This document shows, piece by piece, positions 17,051-25,561 of a DNA stretch of 64,000 bases (positions are counted from its first letter, which is position 1; the number at the start of each line of letters is the position of its first letter). A program made the translations under genes and the position numbers. Location of the stretch: positions 37,956-101,955 of the forward strand of contig NZ_BAYD01000030.1 in the NCBI RefSeq assembly GCF_000685075.1. The letters run 5' to 3'. This stretch comes from Paraburkholderia oxyphila NBRC 105797. Lineage in GTDB: Bacteria > Pseudomonadota > Gammaproteobacteria > Burkholderiales > Burkholderiaceae. The notes under the pieces are model-generated. The model saw only the letters and a list, made by a program, of their open reading frames with translations, had not been told where the DNA came from and made no database searches.

Positions 17051-18424
17051 ATGAAGCCTTCCTCAACGCCGGCCACAAGCGGCACGAACGGTTCAAGCGG
17101 CGCACGCGAACCGCATCTCAAGCGCACGCTCGGCCTGCCCTCCGTGCTTCTGTTCGGCCTCGCCTACATGGCGCCGCTGATCGTCTACGGCACCTACGGC
17201 GTGCTCGCCGGCGCAAGCCAGGACACCGCCGCGCTCGCCTATCTCATCGCGCTCATCGCGATCGTGTTCACGGCGCTCAGCTACGGCAAACTCGCGCGCC
17301 TGTTCCCGGTGGCGGGTTCCGCCTACACCTACACGCGCAAGAGCTTCAACGCGCATCTGGGCTTCATGATCGGCTGGGCCACGCTGCTCGACTACTTCTT
17401 CCTGCCGATGGTGATCTGGCTGATCGGCGCGGCCTACCTGAACGCGGCCTTCCCGCACGTGCCCACGTGGATCTGGATCGTCGCGTTCATCGTGCTCACG
17501 AGCGCGCTGAACATTGTCGGCATCGAGCTCGCCGCGCGCTTCAACATCGTGCTGATGATCGTGCAGCTCGGCATTACCGCCATGTTCGTCGTGCTGTGCC
17601 TGCACTATGCCGAGGCAGCAGCGGGCCCAGGCGGCCTCATCGCCGCGCAGCCGTTCTTCCAGCCGCACGTGCCGCTGTCGGCCACGATGGCCGGCGCCGC
17701 TATCGCCGCGTATTCGTATCTCGGCTTCGACGCCGTTTCCACGCTCACCGAAGAAACCATCGAGCCGGAAAAGAACATCCCGCGCGCCATCGTGCTGATC
17801 GCGCTGGTGGGCGGCGCGATCTTCGTGATCGCCGCGTACACGCTGCAGCTCGCGCATCCGGGCGCCGTGTTCAAGGACCCCGATTCGGCCGCGTTCGAAA
17901 TCGCACGCAAAGTGGGCGGTGACATCTTCGTGACGATCTTCCTTGCCGGCCTGATCCTCGCGCAGTTCGCCTCCGGCATCTCGGCGCAAGCGAGCGTGGG
18001 CCGTCTGCTCTACGCGATGGGCCGCGACGAAGTGCTGCCCAAGTCGATCTTCGGCTTCATTCACCCGCGCTTTCGCACGCCCGCCATCAACATCGCGATT
18101 GCCGGCGCAGTTGGCCTGATCGCGCTGAAGCTCGACGTGGCCACGTCCACCTCGTTCATCAACTTCGGCGCGTTCCTCGCGTTCACCTCGGTGAACCTCT
18201 GCGTGATCCGTCAGTACCTGAGCCGCGCGCCCGGCACGCAAGGCTTCGGCGTGCTCGGCGGCATCGTGTTCCCGCTGCTTGGCGCCATCACCGACATCTG
18301 GTTGCTGGTCAGCCTCGAGAAGACCGCGATCGTGCTCGGCGTGATCTGGTTCGTGCTGGGCCTCGCGTATCTCGGCTGGATCACGCGCTGCTTCCGTCGC
18401 GCGCCGCCGGAAATGGCTGTGTAA
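17051..18424 (+). CDS. APC-family amino acid permease
   Basis: A 457-residue inner-membrane transporter with 12 predicted hydrophobic segments, of the amino acid-polyamine-organocation superfamily. The first helix shows the unwound substrate-binding motif region (GLAYMAPLIVYGTYGVLAG), and the sixth-helix FDAVSTLTEETIEPEKNIPRAI is typical of the family. The ATG follows an AGGAGACAAC ribosome site. About 200 bp separate it from the upstream nitrilase gene, and a strong terminator lies 95 bp after its stop. It probably takes up an amino acid or amide used with the nitrilase. The closest family analogues are putrescine or GABA-type importers, but specificity cannot be read from sequence. Confidence 0.92.
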   Translation: MKPSSTPATSGTNGSSGAREPHLKRTLGLPSVLLFGLAYMAPLIVYGTYGVLAGASQDTAALAYLIALIAIVFTALSYGKLARLFPVAGSAYTYTRKSFNAHLGFMIGWATLLDYFFLPMVIWLIGAAYLNAAFPHVPTWIWIVAFIVLTSALNIVGIELAARFNIVLMIVQLGITAMFVVLCLHYAEAAAGPGGLIAAQPFFQPHVPLSATMAGAAIAAYSYLGFDAVSTLTEETIEPEKNIPRAIVLIALVGGAIFVIAAYTLQLAHPGAVFKDPDSAAFEIARKVGGDIFVTIFLAGLILAQFASGISAQASVGRLLYAMGRDEVLPKSIFGFIHPRFRTPAINIAIAGAVGLIALKLDVATSTSFINFGAFLAFTSVNLCVIRQYLSRAPGTQGFGVLGGIVFPLLGAITDIWLLVSLEKTAIVLGVIWFVLGLAYLGWITRCFRRAPPEMAV

Positions 18425-18767
18425 GAAAGACTGCGTGGCGGCAGCCACTCGCGCAGAGAGCGCGAGTGTGAGTCTGAGTGGCCATGCCGCTCTGCTAGCT
18501 GCCGCGTACGGTGGGATCGAATCGGGCTTTCGCTTCGCGCGGAAGCCCGATTTTTTTGTACCTGCGAATCGCGTACACACGCGCGAACCGTAATCTCCAG
18601 ACGCACGGGCGCGTCGCATGTGCCGCGCAACGGCCTGCACGGTTGCGCGATTGCCCGATTGCGGGGTCGGGATGAAACAAGCGTTCGGTCACGCGGACCC
18701 GAACCGAACTACAATGCATGCCGTCCTCCGATTTGCAGGCACGTTCGTCGCCTCGTTAGTACGCACC
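18425..18767. other. Intergenic region, permease to DUF2242 lipoprotein
   Basis: These 343 bases contain the permease terminator (18520-18557) and, after it, the promoter region of the lipoprotein gene. No gene is recognised; an in-frame extension upstream of the lipoprotein start lacks signal-peptide sense. Confidence 0.55.
18520..18557 (+). terminator. Rho-independent terminator after APC permease
   Basis: Near-perfect arms (18520-18529 and 18543-18552) with a loop that is itself GC-rich, followed by a run of T (18551-18557) on the plus strand. Confidence 0.88.
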
Positions 18768-19985
18768 ATGCCCCGTTTTTCTAGAGTTGCCCCGTTCCTG
18801 CTGATTTCGCTCGCCGCCGCCCTCAGTGCCTGCTCGTCGACCAAACCCGCGTTTCAAGACGACCAGCTGTTGAGCAGCGCCCCGAGCCCGTTCTCGCACG
18901 GCTTCAACTACGCCAGCACCGATGCCTGTGAGGCCTCGCGCCGCGCGTTGCTGAGCCAGGGCTACATGACGACGATGACGCACAACGACACCGTCGACGC
19001 CACCAAGAACTTCCAGCCGACGATCGACCAGCATATCGTCGTGGAGGTGCATGTGGTCTGCACCCCCGCCGACGCAACGAACACGAGCATGGTGTACGTG
19101 AATGCCGTGCAAAACGGCTATGCGCTCAAGAAGAGTGCGACGTCGGCAAGCGTGGGGCTGTCGATTCTCGGGTCGGTCTCGCTGCCGATCCACTCGAACA
19201 CCGACGAAATGGTGAAGGTCTCGAGCCAGACGATCCAGTCGGACGCGTTCTACAAGCGCTTCTTCGATCTGGTGGGGCGCTATCTGAACACGGTCGCGCG
19301 CAGCGAGCCGGTGCCGGGCAGCGGCGATATCAAGTCCACGCCGTTGCCGCCGCCGCTGGAGCCGGACCCGGCGCTGATGAACACGGCGGCCCCGGGCGCT
19401 TCCGCGGCGCCTGCGGCAGCGGCCACTGGGGTGGCAGTGCTGCACCCCGCCGTGCCGCCCGCGACGCCCGTGCCAGGTACGCAAACGGCGGTGCCCGCTG
19501 CCGCGGCTAGCGGCGTGCACGCAGTCTTCCCGGCGTCGCCGGCCTCGGAGGCGACGCTGCTCACGCCGGTCTTGCCGCCGCCGGCTGCATCGGCACCCGC
19601 TGCGGCGACGAGCCCGGCGACGCCCGACGCCGCGAGTGCGCCTGCCGGGGCCAATCGTGCCGCGCAGCCGGGTGCGGCTGCCGTGCCGGCCTCGGGCGCT
19701 GCCGCAACTCAAGCGGCTGCACCGGCCTCGGGCGCTTCCACAACTCAAGCGGCTGCACCGGCCCCTGGCGCTGCCGCGGTTCAGGCGGCCGCGCAGCCCG
19801 CTGCGGCATCGGCTGCCGCACCCGTCACCATCGCTGCGGCGCCCACGAGCGTTGCGAATTCGGGGACGGCCACTTCCTCGCCGGCACCCGCCGGCGGTAC
19901 GCAAAACGTCGCGGCGGCCAGCGCGTCGGGAGCGGTCAGCGCGCCCGCCTCGAACGCCGCACCGGCCGCAGCCACGACGCACTAA
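18768..19985 (+). CDS. DUF2242 lipoprotein with Ala/Pro-rich repeat tail
   Basis: The 405-residue product starts with a lipoprotein signal peptide whose lipobox LSAC places the lipidated Cys at residue 22. An upstream in-frame start would bury this signal. Residues about 25-190 are the DUF2242 domain, recognised from FSHGFNYASTDACEASRRAL and the region around DTVDATKNFQP. The rest is a low-complexity Ala/Pro/Ser/Gly tail that contains three copies of a 12-residue unit (DNA 19686-19793). DUF2242 proteins are envelope lipoproteins of unknown role in beta-proteobacteria. The tail may act as a flexible tether across the periplasm. The gene stands alone. Confidence 0.85.
   Translation: MPRFSRVAPFLLISLAAALSACSSTKPAFQDDQLLSSAPSPFSHGFNYASTDACEASRRALLSQGYMTTMTHNDTVDATKNFQPTIDQHIVVEVHVVCTPADATNTSMVYVNAVQNGYALKKSATSASVGLSILGSVSLPIHSNTDEMVKVSSQTIQSDAFYKRFFDLVGRYLNTVARSEPVPGSGDIKSTPLPPPLEPDPALMNTAAPGASAAPAAAATGVAVLHPAVPPATPVPGTQTAVPAAAASGVHAVFPASPASEATLLTPVLPPPAASAPAAATSPATPDAASAPAGANRAAQPGAAAVPASGAAATQAAAPASGASTTQAAAPAPGAAAVQAAAQPAAASAAAPVTIAAAPTSVANSGTATSSPAPAGGTQNVAAASASGAVSAPASNAAPAAATTH
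19686..19793 (+). repeat. Three tandem 36-bp repeats inside the DUF2242 gene
   Basis: Units at 19686-19721, 19722-19757 and 19758-19793 are in register and in frame, and the first two differ at only two positions. They encode PASGA..TQAAA-type units of 12 residues. Copy number could vary between strains by slippage. Confidence 0.85.
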
Positions 19986-20100
19986 GTAAGCGCCCACTCT
20001 GCGCCCACCCGCGCACACCGATCTGCAGCGCCAGCACACACGGTCCGGATGCCCGCCCGGGCATGCGGTGCATGCCTCACGAGCCAGACGTGCGGCGCGC

Positions 20101-20733
20101 CTAGCGCAAGCCCGCCATCATCGCACCCATCCCCACCAGCAAACCGCCCATCAGCCGGTTGACCGCGCGCAGGCGCCGAGGCCGCTGAAGCACATGGCGC
20201 AACCGGTGCGAGAACAGCGCCATCGACGCCACGCCGCCCGCGAACACCAGCGCGAACGTCGCCGCCAGCACGAGGTACTGCCGGTTCGCGCTCCAGGACG
20301 CATCCGCGCTGATGAACTGCGGAAAGAACGACGGAAAGAACAGCAAGGTCTTGGGATTGAGCCCCGAGGTGGCAAACCCGCGCCAGAACAGATCCCGCCG
20401 GGAAGTGAGCGCCTGCTCCGCGGGCTCGTTACCGGACTCGCCCCCGAGCGTGCGGCTGCGCCATTGCTTGCAGCCGAGCCAGACGAGATAGGCCGCGCCC
20501 ACCCAGCGCAGCACCGTGAGTGAGTGCTCACTAATGAGGAGCAGCGAATTCAGGCAGAGGGCAGTGAAGACGAGCTGCAGCAAAACCGCGAGCGTGCCGC
20601 CCCAGACGCAAGGCAGCGCGCGGCGCCAGCCGGCGTGCAGCGCGTGGCTCATCGTGAGGACGTTGACGGGACCGGGGGTGTAGACGAGGACCAGCGCGGC
20701 GGCGAGAAACGACAAATACAGCTGGAGCGGCAT
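20101..20733 (-). CDS. LysE/RhtB-family amino acid exporter
   Basis: A 210-residue inner-membrane protein with six hydrophobic segments, of the LysE/RhtB family that exports amino acids or homoserine lactones. The N-terminal PLQLYLSFLAAALVLVYTPGPVN and GWRRALPCVWGG blocks are characteristic. The start was moved 90 bases inward of the longest frame to give the conserved MPLQLYL opening. It is divergent from an Lrp regulator, the usual arrangement for Lrp-controlled exporters. A terminator-like hairpin on its own strand sits 62 bp before the start, which may attenuate its transcription. Confidence 0.91.
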   Translation of the reverse strand: MPLQLYLSFLAAALVLVYTPGPVNVLTMSHALHAGWRRALPCVWGGTLAVLLQLVFTALCLNSLLLISEHSLTVLRWVGAAYLVWLGCKQWRSRTLGGESGNEPAEQALTSRRDLFWRGFATSGLNPKTLLFFPSFFPQFISADASWSANRQYLVLAATFALVFAGGVASMALFSHRLRHVLQRPRRLRAVNRLMGGLLVGMGAMMAGLR

Positions 20734-20794
20734 TTCTGGGAGTTCGGGCGAAAACGTGGTGACGGACGGCGCTTGAGGATCAAAAACCGGCAAC

Positions 20795-20820
20795 AAAAAA
20801 CCGCGCTCGAGGCGCGGTTT
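20795..20820 (-). terminator. Terminator-like hairpin upstream of the LysE-family gene
   Basis: Nine-base arms (20798-20806 and 20812-20820) with a 5-nt loop. On the minus strand the stem is followed by six U. It lies between the lysE-type start (20733) and lrp (21115), so a leftward transcript starting near lrp would meet it before the coding region. It is either a leader attenuator or the end of a separate leftward small RNA. Confidence 0.7.
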
Positions 20821-21114
20821 CAAATGCCATCTGCCCGATCGGACGTCGCTGGCTGCGTGATGAACGCGCGCAACGCCCGATGGCCGCCGCAGGGTGCAAC
20901 GGAAACCGGCTCAGACGGTCCACCGCGGCTCGTGGCTGCGGCGGCGCACCCCAGCGCGGGGAGGTGGCCGCGTGGGTCGTGCCGGACAAGAAGGCATGTG
21001 GAAAATATACCGGGGATGGGCCGGTAAAGGCTTCCTGTTTTGGGGTAAAAGGCCCCTCATTGCGGAATCTTATTCCGCTAGAATGGCGATTTCCTGTAGA
21101 GAATTCCATTCATC

Positions 21115-21597
21115 ATGAGCACCCGCGAACGCCCGCCCAAAACGCTCGACAACCACGACCGCAAGATCCTGCGCGCGCTCCAGCAAAACGCCCGCCTTTC
21201 CAACGCCGAGCTGGCCGAGCAGGTGGGCATGTCGACCACGGCGTGCTGGAACCGCACGCGCCAGCTCGAAGCCGACGGCTACATCGACGGCTATGTCGCG
21301 CTCGTGAACCAGCGCAAGCTGGGTTTCGCCGATATCGTGATTCTCGAGGTCACGCTCGACCGCCACGAAGACGACGCGCTCGCGCGCTTCGGCGCGGAAC
21401 TCGCGGCGCTGCCCGAGGTGCTGGAGGCGTATCTCGTCTCCGGCGAATACGACTACTGGATCAAGGTGGCCGTGGACGGCACCGCGGGCTACGAGCGCTT
21501 CCTGCGCGAAAAGCTCTATCGCATTTCGAGCATCCGGCACAGCCGCTCGATGTTCGCACTGCGCTGCATGAAGGACGTGGCGTCGATGCAGGTGTGA
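21115..21597 (+). CDS. Lrp/AsnC-family transcriptional regulator
   Basis: A 160-residue Lrp-type regulator: the N-terminal helix-turn-helix covers about residues 12-60 (LDNHDRKILRALQQNARLSNAEL then GMSTTACWNRTRQLEADGYI), followed by the RAM ligand-binding domain (about 75-150, VEAYLVSGEYDYWIKV-type core). Length is normal. It is divergent from the LysE-family exporter with 381 bp between starts, so it probably controls exporter transcription in response to an amino acid. The long intergenic spacer contains the terminator-like hairpin described at 20795. Confidence 0.93.
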   Translation: MSTRERPPKTLDNHDRKILRALQQNARLSNAELAEQVGMSTTACWNRTRQLEADGYIDGYVALVNQRKLGFADIVILEVTLDRHEDDALARFGAELAALPEVLEAYLVSGEYDYWIKVAVDGTAGYERFLREKLYRISSIRHSRSMFALRCMKDVASMQV

Positions 21598-21896
21598 GCC
21601 ATGTTGCCTTCCACAGCAATTGCGCCCATCCCGATGCATCGGGCGGCTTGTGTAGGCTACGAGCTGACGACGAGTAAGACAATCTCCCCTTGACGGCGAA
21701 AAGGCTCATCGCGGTAGGCTACGTGTTCGCGAAGGCAAATGAACAATCGACAAGGACGGCCCGATTGACTGTCGCTCCTGGAGGAACTGAGGTAGGCGGT
21801 CGCGGCACCTCGTAAACATACGCCGGGTTATGACGCAAACGCGTCCGCTTTATACCAAAGTCGCCGCCAGCGGGCGTCTTGGGAGATAGACACCGA
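21598..21896. other. Intergenic region before the DUF1016 gene
   Basis: About 300 bases with lower GC than the flanks. It contains a 14-bp perfect palindrome at 21630-21643 and two copies of a 10-bp word (21652 and 21714), but no gene or recognisable element end. It may be the left edge of an acquired segment carrying the DUF1016 gene. Confidence 0.4.
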
Positions 21897-23063
21897 ATGA
21901 AACCAACAAACGATATTCCCTTGCCTGAGGGCGACTATCGCAACACCCTCGGCGACGTGGTCGCACTGCTCGAACAGGGTCGACAGGCCGCGGCGCGCAG
22001 CGTCAATACGCTGATGACCGCGACATATTGGCAGATCGGCCGTCGCATCGTCGAATCAGAGCAAGCTGGAAAGAATCGCGCGACGTATGGACATGCGCTC
22101 CTCCAGCGCTTGTCCGCCGACCTGACCACAAGGTTCGGACGCGGCTTCGGGGTTGATAACCTCGAACTGATGCGTCTGCTCTTCCAGAACTACCCCCCCG
22201 CAGTGATTTCCGAATCGGTGATTGGGAAATCTGTCGCGAATACGCCGGCGAAAAAATCCGAATCACCGATTCGGATTTTTTCGCTCCAGCATCTGGCCGA
22301 GGCCTTTCCGCTTTCATGGACACATTACGTCTACCTGCTGAGGCGCACGCGTTCGCCTGAAGAGCGTCGCTTTTACGAAGCCGAGGCCTTGCGCGGTGGT
22401 TGGAGCGTGCGCCAGCTGGGTCGGCAGATTGACAGCCAGTTCTACACTCGCACGCTGATGTCTCAAAACAAGCGCGCGATGCTCGAAAAGGGCAGCATCG
22501 CGCAGCGTGGCGACATCGTCACGCCCGAAGAAGCAATCAAGGATCCGTACGTTCTCGAATTCCTCGACTTGAAAGACGAATATTCCGAGACGCAGCTCGA
22601 GGAAGCACTGATCCACCGGCTCGAAGATTTTCTGCTCGAACTCGGCAGCGACTTCGCATTTGTGGGCCGCCAGCGACGCCTGCGAATCGGTGACAGCTGG
22701 TTTCGCGTCGACTTGTTGTTTTTTCATCGGCGCTTGCGATGCCTCGTCATCATCGATCTCAAGCTAACTGAACTCAATCACGCGGATGTGGGCCAGATGC
22801 ACATGTACTGCAACTACGCAAAGGACCAATGGACGCTTCCGGGTGAAAATCCACCGGTAGGGCTAATACTTTGTGCTCGAACCAATACTGCGGTCGCACG
22901 ATATGCCCTTGAAGGCCTGCCGAATAAGGTGCTCGCGGCCGAATATCATATGGTCCTTCCAGACGAAGAATTGCTAGCCCGAGAGTTGGCCCGAACGCGC
23001 CGCGAATGGGAGGCCCGGCACACCGCCCGCCCAAACTCCCACCGGGTTGGTGACGAAGAGTGA
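21897..23063 (+). CDS. DUF1016 / YhcG-type PD-(D/E)XK nuclease domain protein
   Basis: The 388-residue protein has the two-part layout of DUF1016 (YhcG) proteins. The N-terminal half has a helical/winged-helix region (ATYWQIGRRIVESEQ and GRGFGVDNLELMRLLF), and the C-terminal half a PD-(D/E)XK nuclease fold (LGSDFAFVGRQRRL, WFRVDLLFFHRRL, VIIDLKL, with Asp in VDLLF and D-L-K as the catalytic core). Start at the ATG six bases after GGGAGATAG. Residues about 104-128, between the halves, are encoded by a palindromic insertion-like segment. Relatives occur near type I restriction systems and other defence genes, but no methylase or partner is here. Base composition is lower in GC than neighbours, suggesting transfer. 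Its substrate is unknown. Confidence 0.88.
   Translation: MKPTNDIPLPEGDYRNTLGDVVALLEQGRQAAARSVNTLMTATYWQIGRRIVESEQAGKNRATYGHALLQRLSADLTTRFGRGFGVDNLELMRLLFQNYPPAVISESVIGKSVANTPAKKSESPIRIFSLQHLAEAFPLSWTHYVYLLRRTRSPEERRFYEAEALRGGWSVRQLGRQIDSQFYTRTLMSQNKRAMLEKGSIAQRGDIVTPEEAIKDPYVLEFLDLKDEYSETQLEEALIHRLEDFLLELGSDFAFVGRQRRLRIGDSWFRVDLLFFHRRLRCLVIIDLKLTELNHADVGQMHMYCNYAKDQWTLPGENPPVGLILCARTNTAVARYALEGLPNKVLAAEYHMVLPDEELLARELARTRREWEARHTARPNSHRVGDEE
22248..22284 (+). repeat. Perfect 17-bp inverted repeat inside the DUF1016 coding region
   Basis: Arms at 22248-22264 and 22268-22284 are perfect reverse complements with a 3-nt loop; the right arm has six T. A related word lies just before, at 22209-22223, and its reverse complement is at 22261-22275. 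The segment stays in frame and encodes a Lys/Ser/Ile-rich linker. Confidence 0.85.
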
Positions 23064-23110
23064 GCACATCGCCAGTTAGTTCGACATCCATATCAAATTT
23101 GCCACGCAGC

Positions 23111-23827
23111 TCACGCATCCGGTGAACGCGCCCCGCTCGCGCGCAGAATCATCTTCACGACCTCTTCAGTCGTAGCCTCGAAGCTCGCAGCGGAAAGCGC
23201 GCGCTTGCCCGCGAGCGCGCGAATCTGCGCTTCGAAATCCGCGTAATGCTGCGTGGTCGCCCAGATCATGAAGAGCAACGTCTTCGGCTCCACCGGCGCG
23301 AGCAGTCCTTCGCCGATCCAGCGCTCGATCAGTTGCACGCGCGACTCCATCCACGGCTTCACGCGCTTGAGCAAAATGTCCTGCATGTGCGTAGCGCCGC
23401 TGATGATCTCGTTCGCCCATACCTTCGAGCCCAGCGGCCGGCGCCGCGAAAGCTCCATCTTCGCGCGCACGTAGCCGCCTATCGCGACGACCGGGTCGTC
23501 GCTCGCGTCGAAGGTGTCAGCAGCGGCGTTCCATTCCTCGAACAGATCGTCCAGCACGCGCCAGTAGAGCGCGAGCTTCGTAGGGAAGTAGTAATGCAGG
23601 TTCGCCTTGGGCAAGCCGGCACGCTCGGCAATCAGCGCCGTGCTCGCGCCCTCGAAGCCGCGTTCCGCAAAAACCGCCTCCGCGCACGCCAGCAGATGCG
23701 TTTCGTTCGACGCGCGGATCGACGCCTTGCGGCGCGGCTTGTGCGTTGCATCAGGGTCGTCGCGCACGTTCGCGGTCGTGCGCATTGCAAGGTTCGCGGC
23801 TGGCGTGTTCGTGTCGTCGTCGCGCAT
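23111..23827 (-). CDS. TetR-family regulator, probable RutR-like pyrimidine-pathway regulator
   Basis: A 238-residue TetR regulator. Residues about 34-85 hold the DNA-binding domain (LLACAEAVFAERGFEGAS then AERAGLPKANLHYYFPTK); the C-terminal part resembles the RutR ligand domain (LGSKVWANEIISGA, WIGEGLLAPVEPKTLLFMIWATTQHYADF). The ATG at 23827 was taken; a GTG 51 bases upstream would add a disordered extension. It diverges from the pyrimidine-degradation operon, and an 18-bp palindrome lies between. RutR senses uracil in E. coli, so control by a pyrimidine is a reasonable inference. Confidence 0.87.
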   Translation of the reverse strand: MRDDDTNTPAANLAMRTTANVRDDPDATHKPRRKASIRASNETHLLACAEAVFAERGFEGASTALIAERAGLPKANLHYYFPTKLALYWRVLDDLFEEWNAAADTFDASDDPVVAIGGYVRAKMELSRRRPLGSKVWANEIISGATHMQDILLKRVKPWMESRVQLIERWIGEGLLAPVEPKTLLFMIWATTQHYADFEAQIRALAGKRALSAASFEATTEEVVKMILRASGARSPDA

Positions 23828-24171
23828 GGTGTTCGGTCCGCTCAAGGATGGAAAGGCATCGCGCGCATTGTCCGCCACGCAACACCGGTTTCATTGTAGT
23901 CATGGCGTAAGCACAACGTGCGTATGCCCATGACCAGCCTCAGGGTAAACCTGCGTGCCGTGTGTGCGGTTTCACGCACTGCAACATCGATGGCACGCTT
24001 TTCGCTCGTAACACCGCATTGAATTCTCGAAGTTTATCGGCTACAACCTGTCCAATCGGACAGGATTCGACTAGCGCAGTTCAACGGCGTGGACCCACCG
24101 GCGAGACGCATGCACCTTTGTAGCGCAATGCGCCCCAGACGATGGCACGAATGCTCAACAGGAGAGCACGC
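23828..24171. other. Divergent control region of the pyrimidine cluster
   Basis: These 344 bases between the TetR gene and the first catabolic gene hold no gene. They include a perfect palindrome at 24047-24064 that is a likely operator. Confidence 0.6.
24047..24064. promoter_or_regulatory. 18-bp palindromic operator candidate (TetR/RutR-like)
   Basis: Arms CCTGTCC (24047-24053) and GGACAGG (24058-24064) are perfect inverted copies separated by 4 bases, 108 bp before the first catabolic gene. The dimensions suit a TetR-family dimer. It does not match the E. coli RutR word closely. Confidence 0.55.
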
Positions 24172-25437
24172 ATGAACACAGTAAGCGAAGCCGCGCTGAC
24201 CACCGCGATTCACGTGAATGGTCAGCGTCTCTGGAACAGCCTCATGGAGATGGCGAAGATAGGCGCGACCGCGAAAGGCGGCGTCTGCCGTCTCGCGCTC
24301 ACCGACCTCGACAAGCAGGGCCGCGACCTCATCGTGAAGTGGGCGAAGGAAGCGGGCTGCACAGTGAGCGTCGATCAGATGGGCAACGTCTTCATGCGCC
24401 GCGCGGGCCGCAACAACGACCTGCCGCCGGTGATGACCGGCTCGCACGCCGATTCGCAACCCACGGGCGGCCGCTTCGACGGCATCTACGGCGTGCTTGG
24501 CGGCCTGGAAGTGATCCGCTCGCTCAACGATCATGGCATCCAGACCGAGCACCCCATCGAGACGGTGATCTGGACCAACGAGGAAGGCTCGCGTTTCGCG
24601 CCCGCCATGGTGGCGTCGGGCGTATTCGCGGGCGTGTTCACGCTCGATTACGGTCTCTCGCGCAAGGACGTGGACGGCAAGACCATCGGCGAAGAGCTGC
24701 AGCGCATTGGCTATGCGGGCGAGCTGCCGTGCGGCGGGCGCAAGATTCATGCGGCGTTCGAACTGCACATCGAACAGGGGCCGATACTCGAGGCGGAGCA
24801 CAAGACCATAGGCGTCGTGACCGATGCGCAAGGCCAGCGCTGGTACGAAGTCGTGCTCACGGGCCAGGAGGCGCACGCGGGCCCCACGCCCATGCCGCGC
24901 CGCCGCGACGCGTTGCTCGGCGCCTCGCGCGTGGTGCAGCTAGTCAACGAAATCGGCCTGCGCCATGCGCCGCTCGCATGCGCGACGGTCGGCATGATGC
25001 AGGTGCATCCGAACTCGCGCAACGTGATTCCGGGCCGCGTGTTCTTCACCATCGACTTCCGCCATCCGGAAGACGAAGTGCTCGCGAAGATGGACGCCGA
25101 GTTGCGCGAAGGCATCGCGAAGATCGCGGAGCAAGGCAAGCTCGAAGCCCAGGTCGAGCAGATTTTCTATTACGCGCCGGTCCCGTTCAACGAGGCTTGC
25201 GTGAAGTCCGTGCGCGCGGCGGCGGAGCGCTTCGGCTATTCGAACCGCGACATCGTCTCGGGCGCGGGCCACGACGCGTGCTATCTCGCGACGGTCGCGC
25301 CCACTTCGATGGTGTTCGTGCCGTGCATCGACGGCATCAGCCATAACGAAGTCGAAGACGCGACCCAGGAATGGATCGAAGCCGGCGCGAACGTGCTGCT
25401 GCACGCGATGCTCGAACGCGCGTGCGAGCCTGGATAA
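24172..25437 (+). CDS. Zn-dependent N-carbamoyl-amino acid hydrolase (probable beta-ureidopropionase)
   Basis: This 421-residue M20/M28-type amidohydrolase removes the carbamoyl group of N-carbamoyl-beta-alanine (or N-carbamoyl-beta-aminoisobutyrate), the third step of reductive pyrimidine breakdown. Dinuclear metal ligands are visible in TGSHADSQPTGG, NEEGSRF and ELHIEQGP, with the substrate-binding arginine-type region IDFRHPED later. The start was set at the ATG after AGGAGAG, ten codons inside the longer frame. Length matches hydantoinase/carbamoylase enzymes. It is the first gene of the cluster, 124 bp before the preT gene. Specificity is inferred from neighbours; L-carbamoylases and allantoate amidohydrolases have similar sequences. 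Confidence 0.9.
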   Translation: MNTVSEAALTTAIHVNGQRLWNSLMEMAKIGATAKGGVCRLALTDLDKQGRDLIVKWAKEAGCTVSVDQMGNVFMRRAGRNNDLPPVMTGSHADSQPTGGRFDGIYGVLGGLEVIRSLNDHGIQTEHPIETVIWTNEEGSRFAPAMVASGVFAGVFTLDYGLSRKDVDGKTIGEELQRIGYAGELPCGGRKIHAAFELHIEQGPILEAEHKTIGVVTDAQGQRWYEVVLTGQEAHAGPTPMPRRRDALLGASRVVQLVNEIGLRHAPLACATVGMMQVHPNSRNVIPGRVFFTIDFRHPEDEVLAKMDAELREGIAKIAEQGKLEAQVEQIFYYAPVPFNEACVKSVRAAAERFGYSNRDIVSGAGHDACYLATVAPTSMVFVPCIDGISHNEVEDATQEWIEAGANVLLHAMLERACEPG

Positions 25438-25561
25438 CGCATCACGAGCATCACGAGCGGCCATAGAGCCGCGTAGCCAACCCGCAGTTTCCCCACGTAC
25501 CGGCTGCCGCGCACCGCGCGCAGCCGGTGGACCCGTGTTTTGCCTCGCAAGGAGCATCCGG

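Noticed and set aside
21652..21723. Two copies of a 10-bp word as attachment-site repeats of a DUF1016 island
   Set aside because: The copies are too short and only 62 bp apart, and there is no integrase or tRNA nearby.
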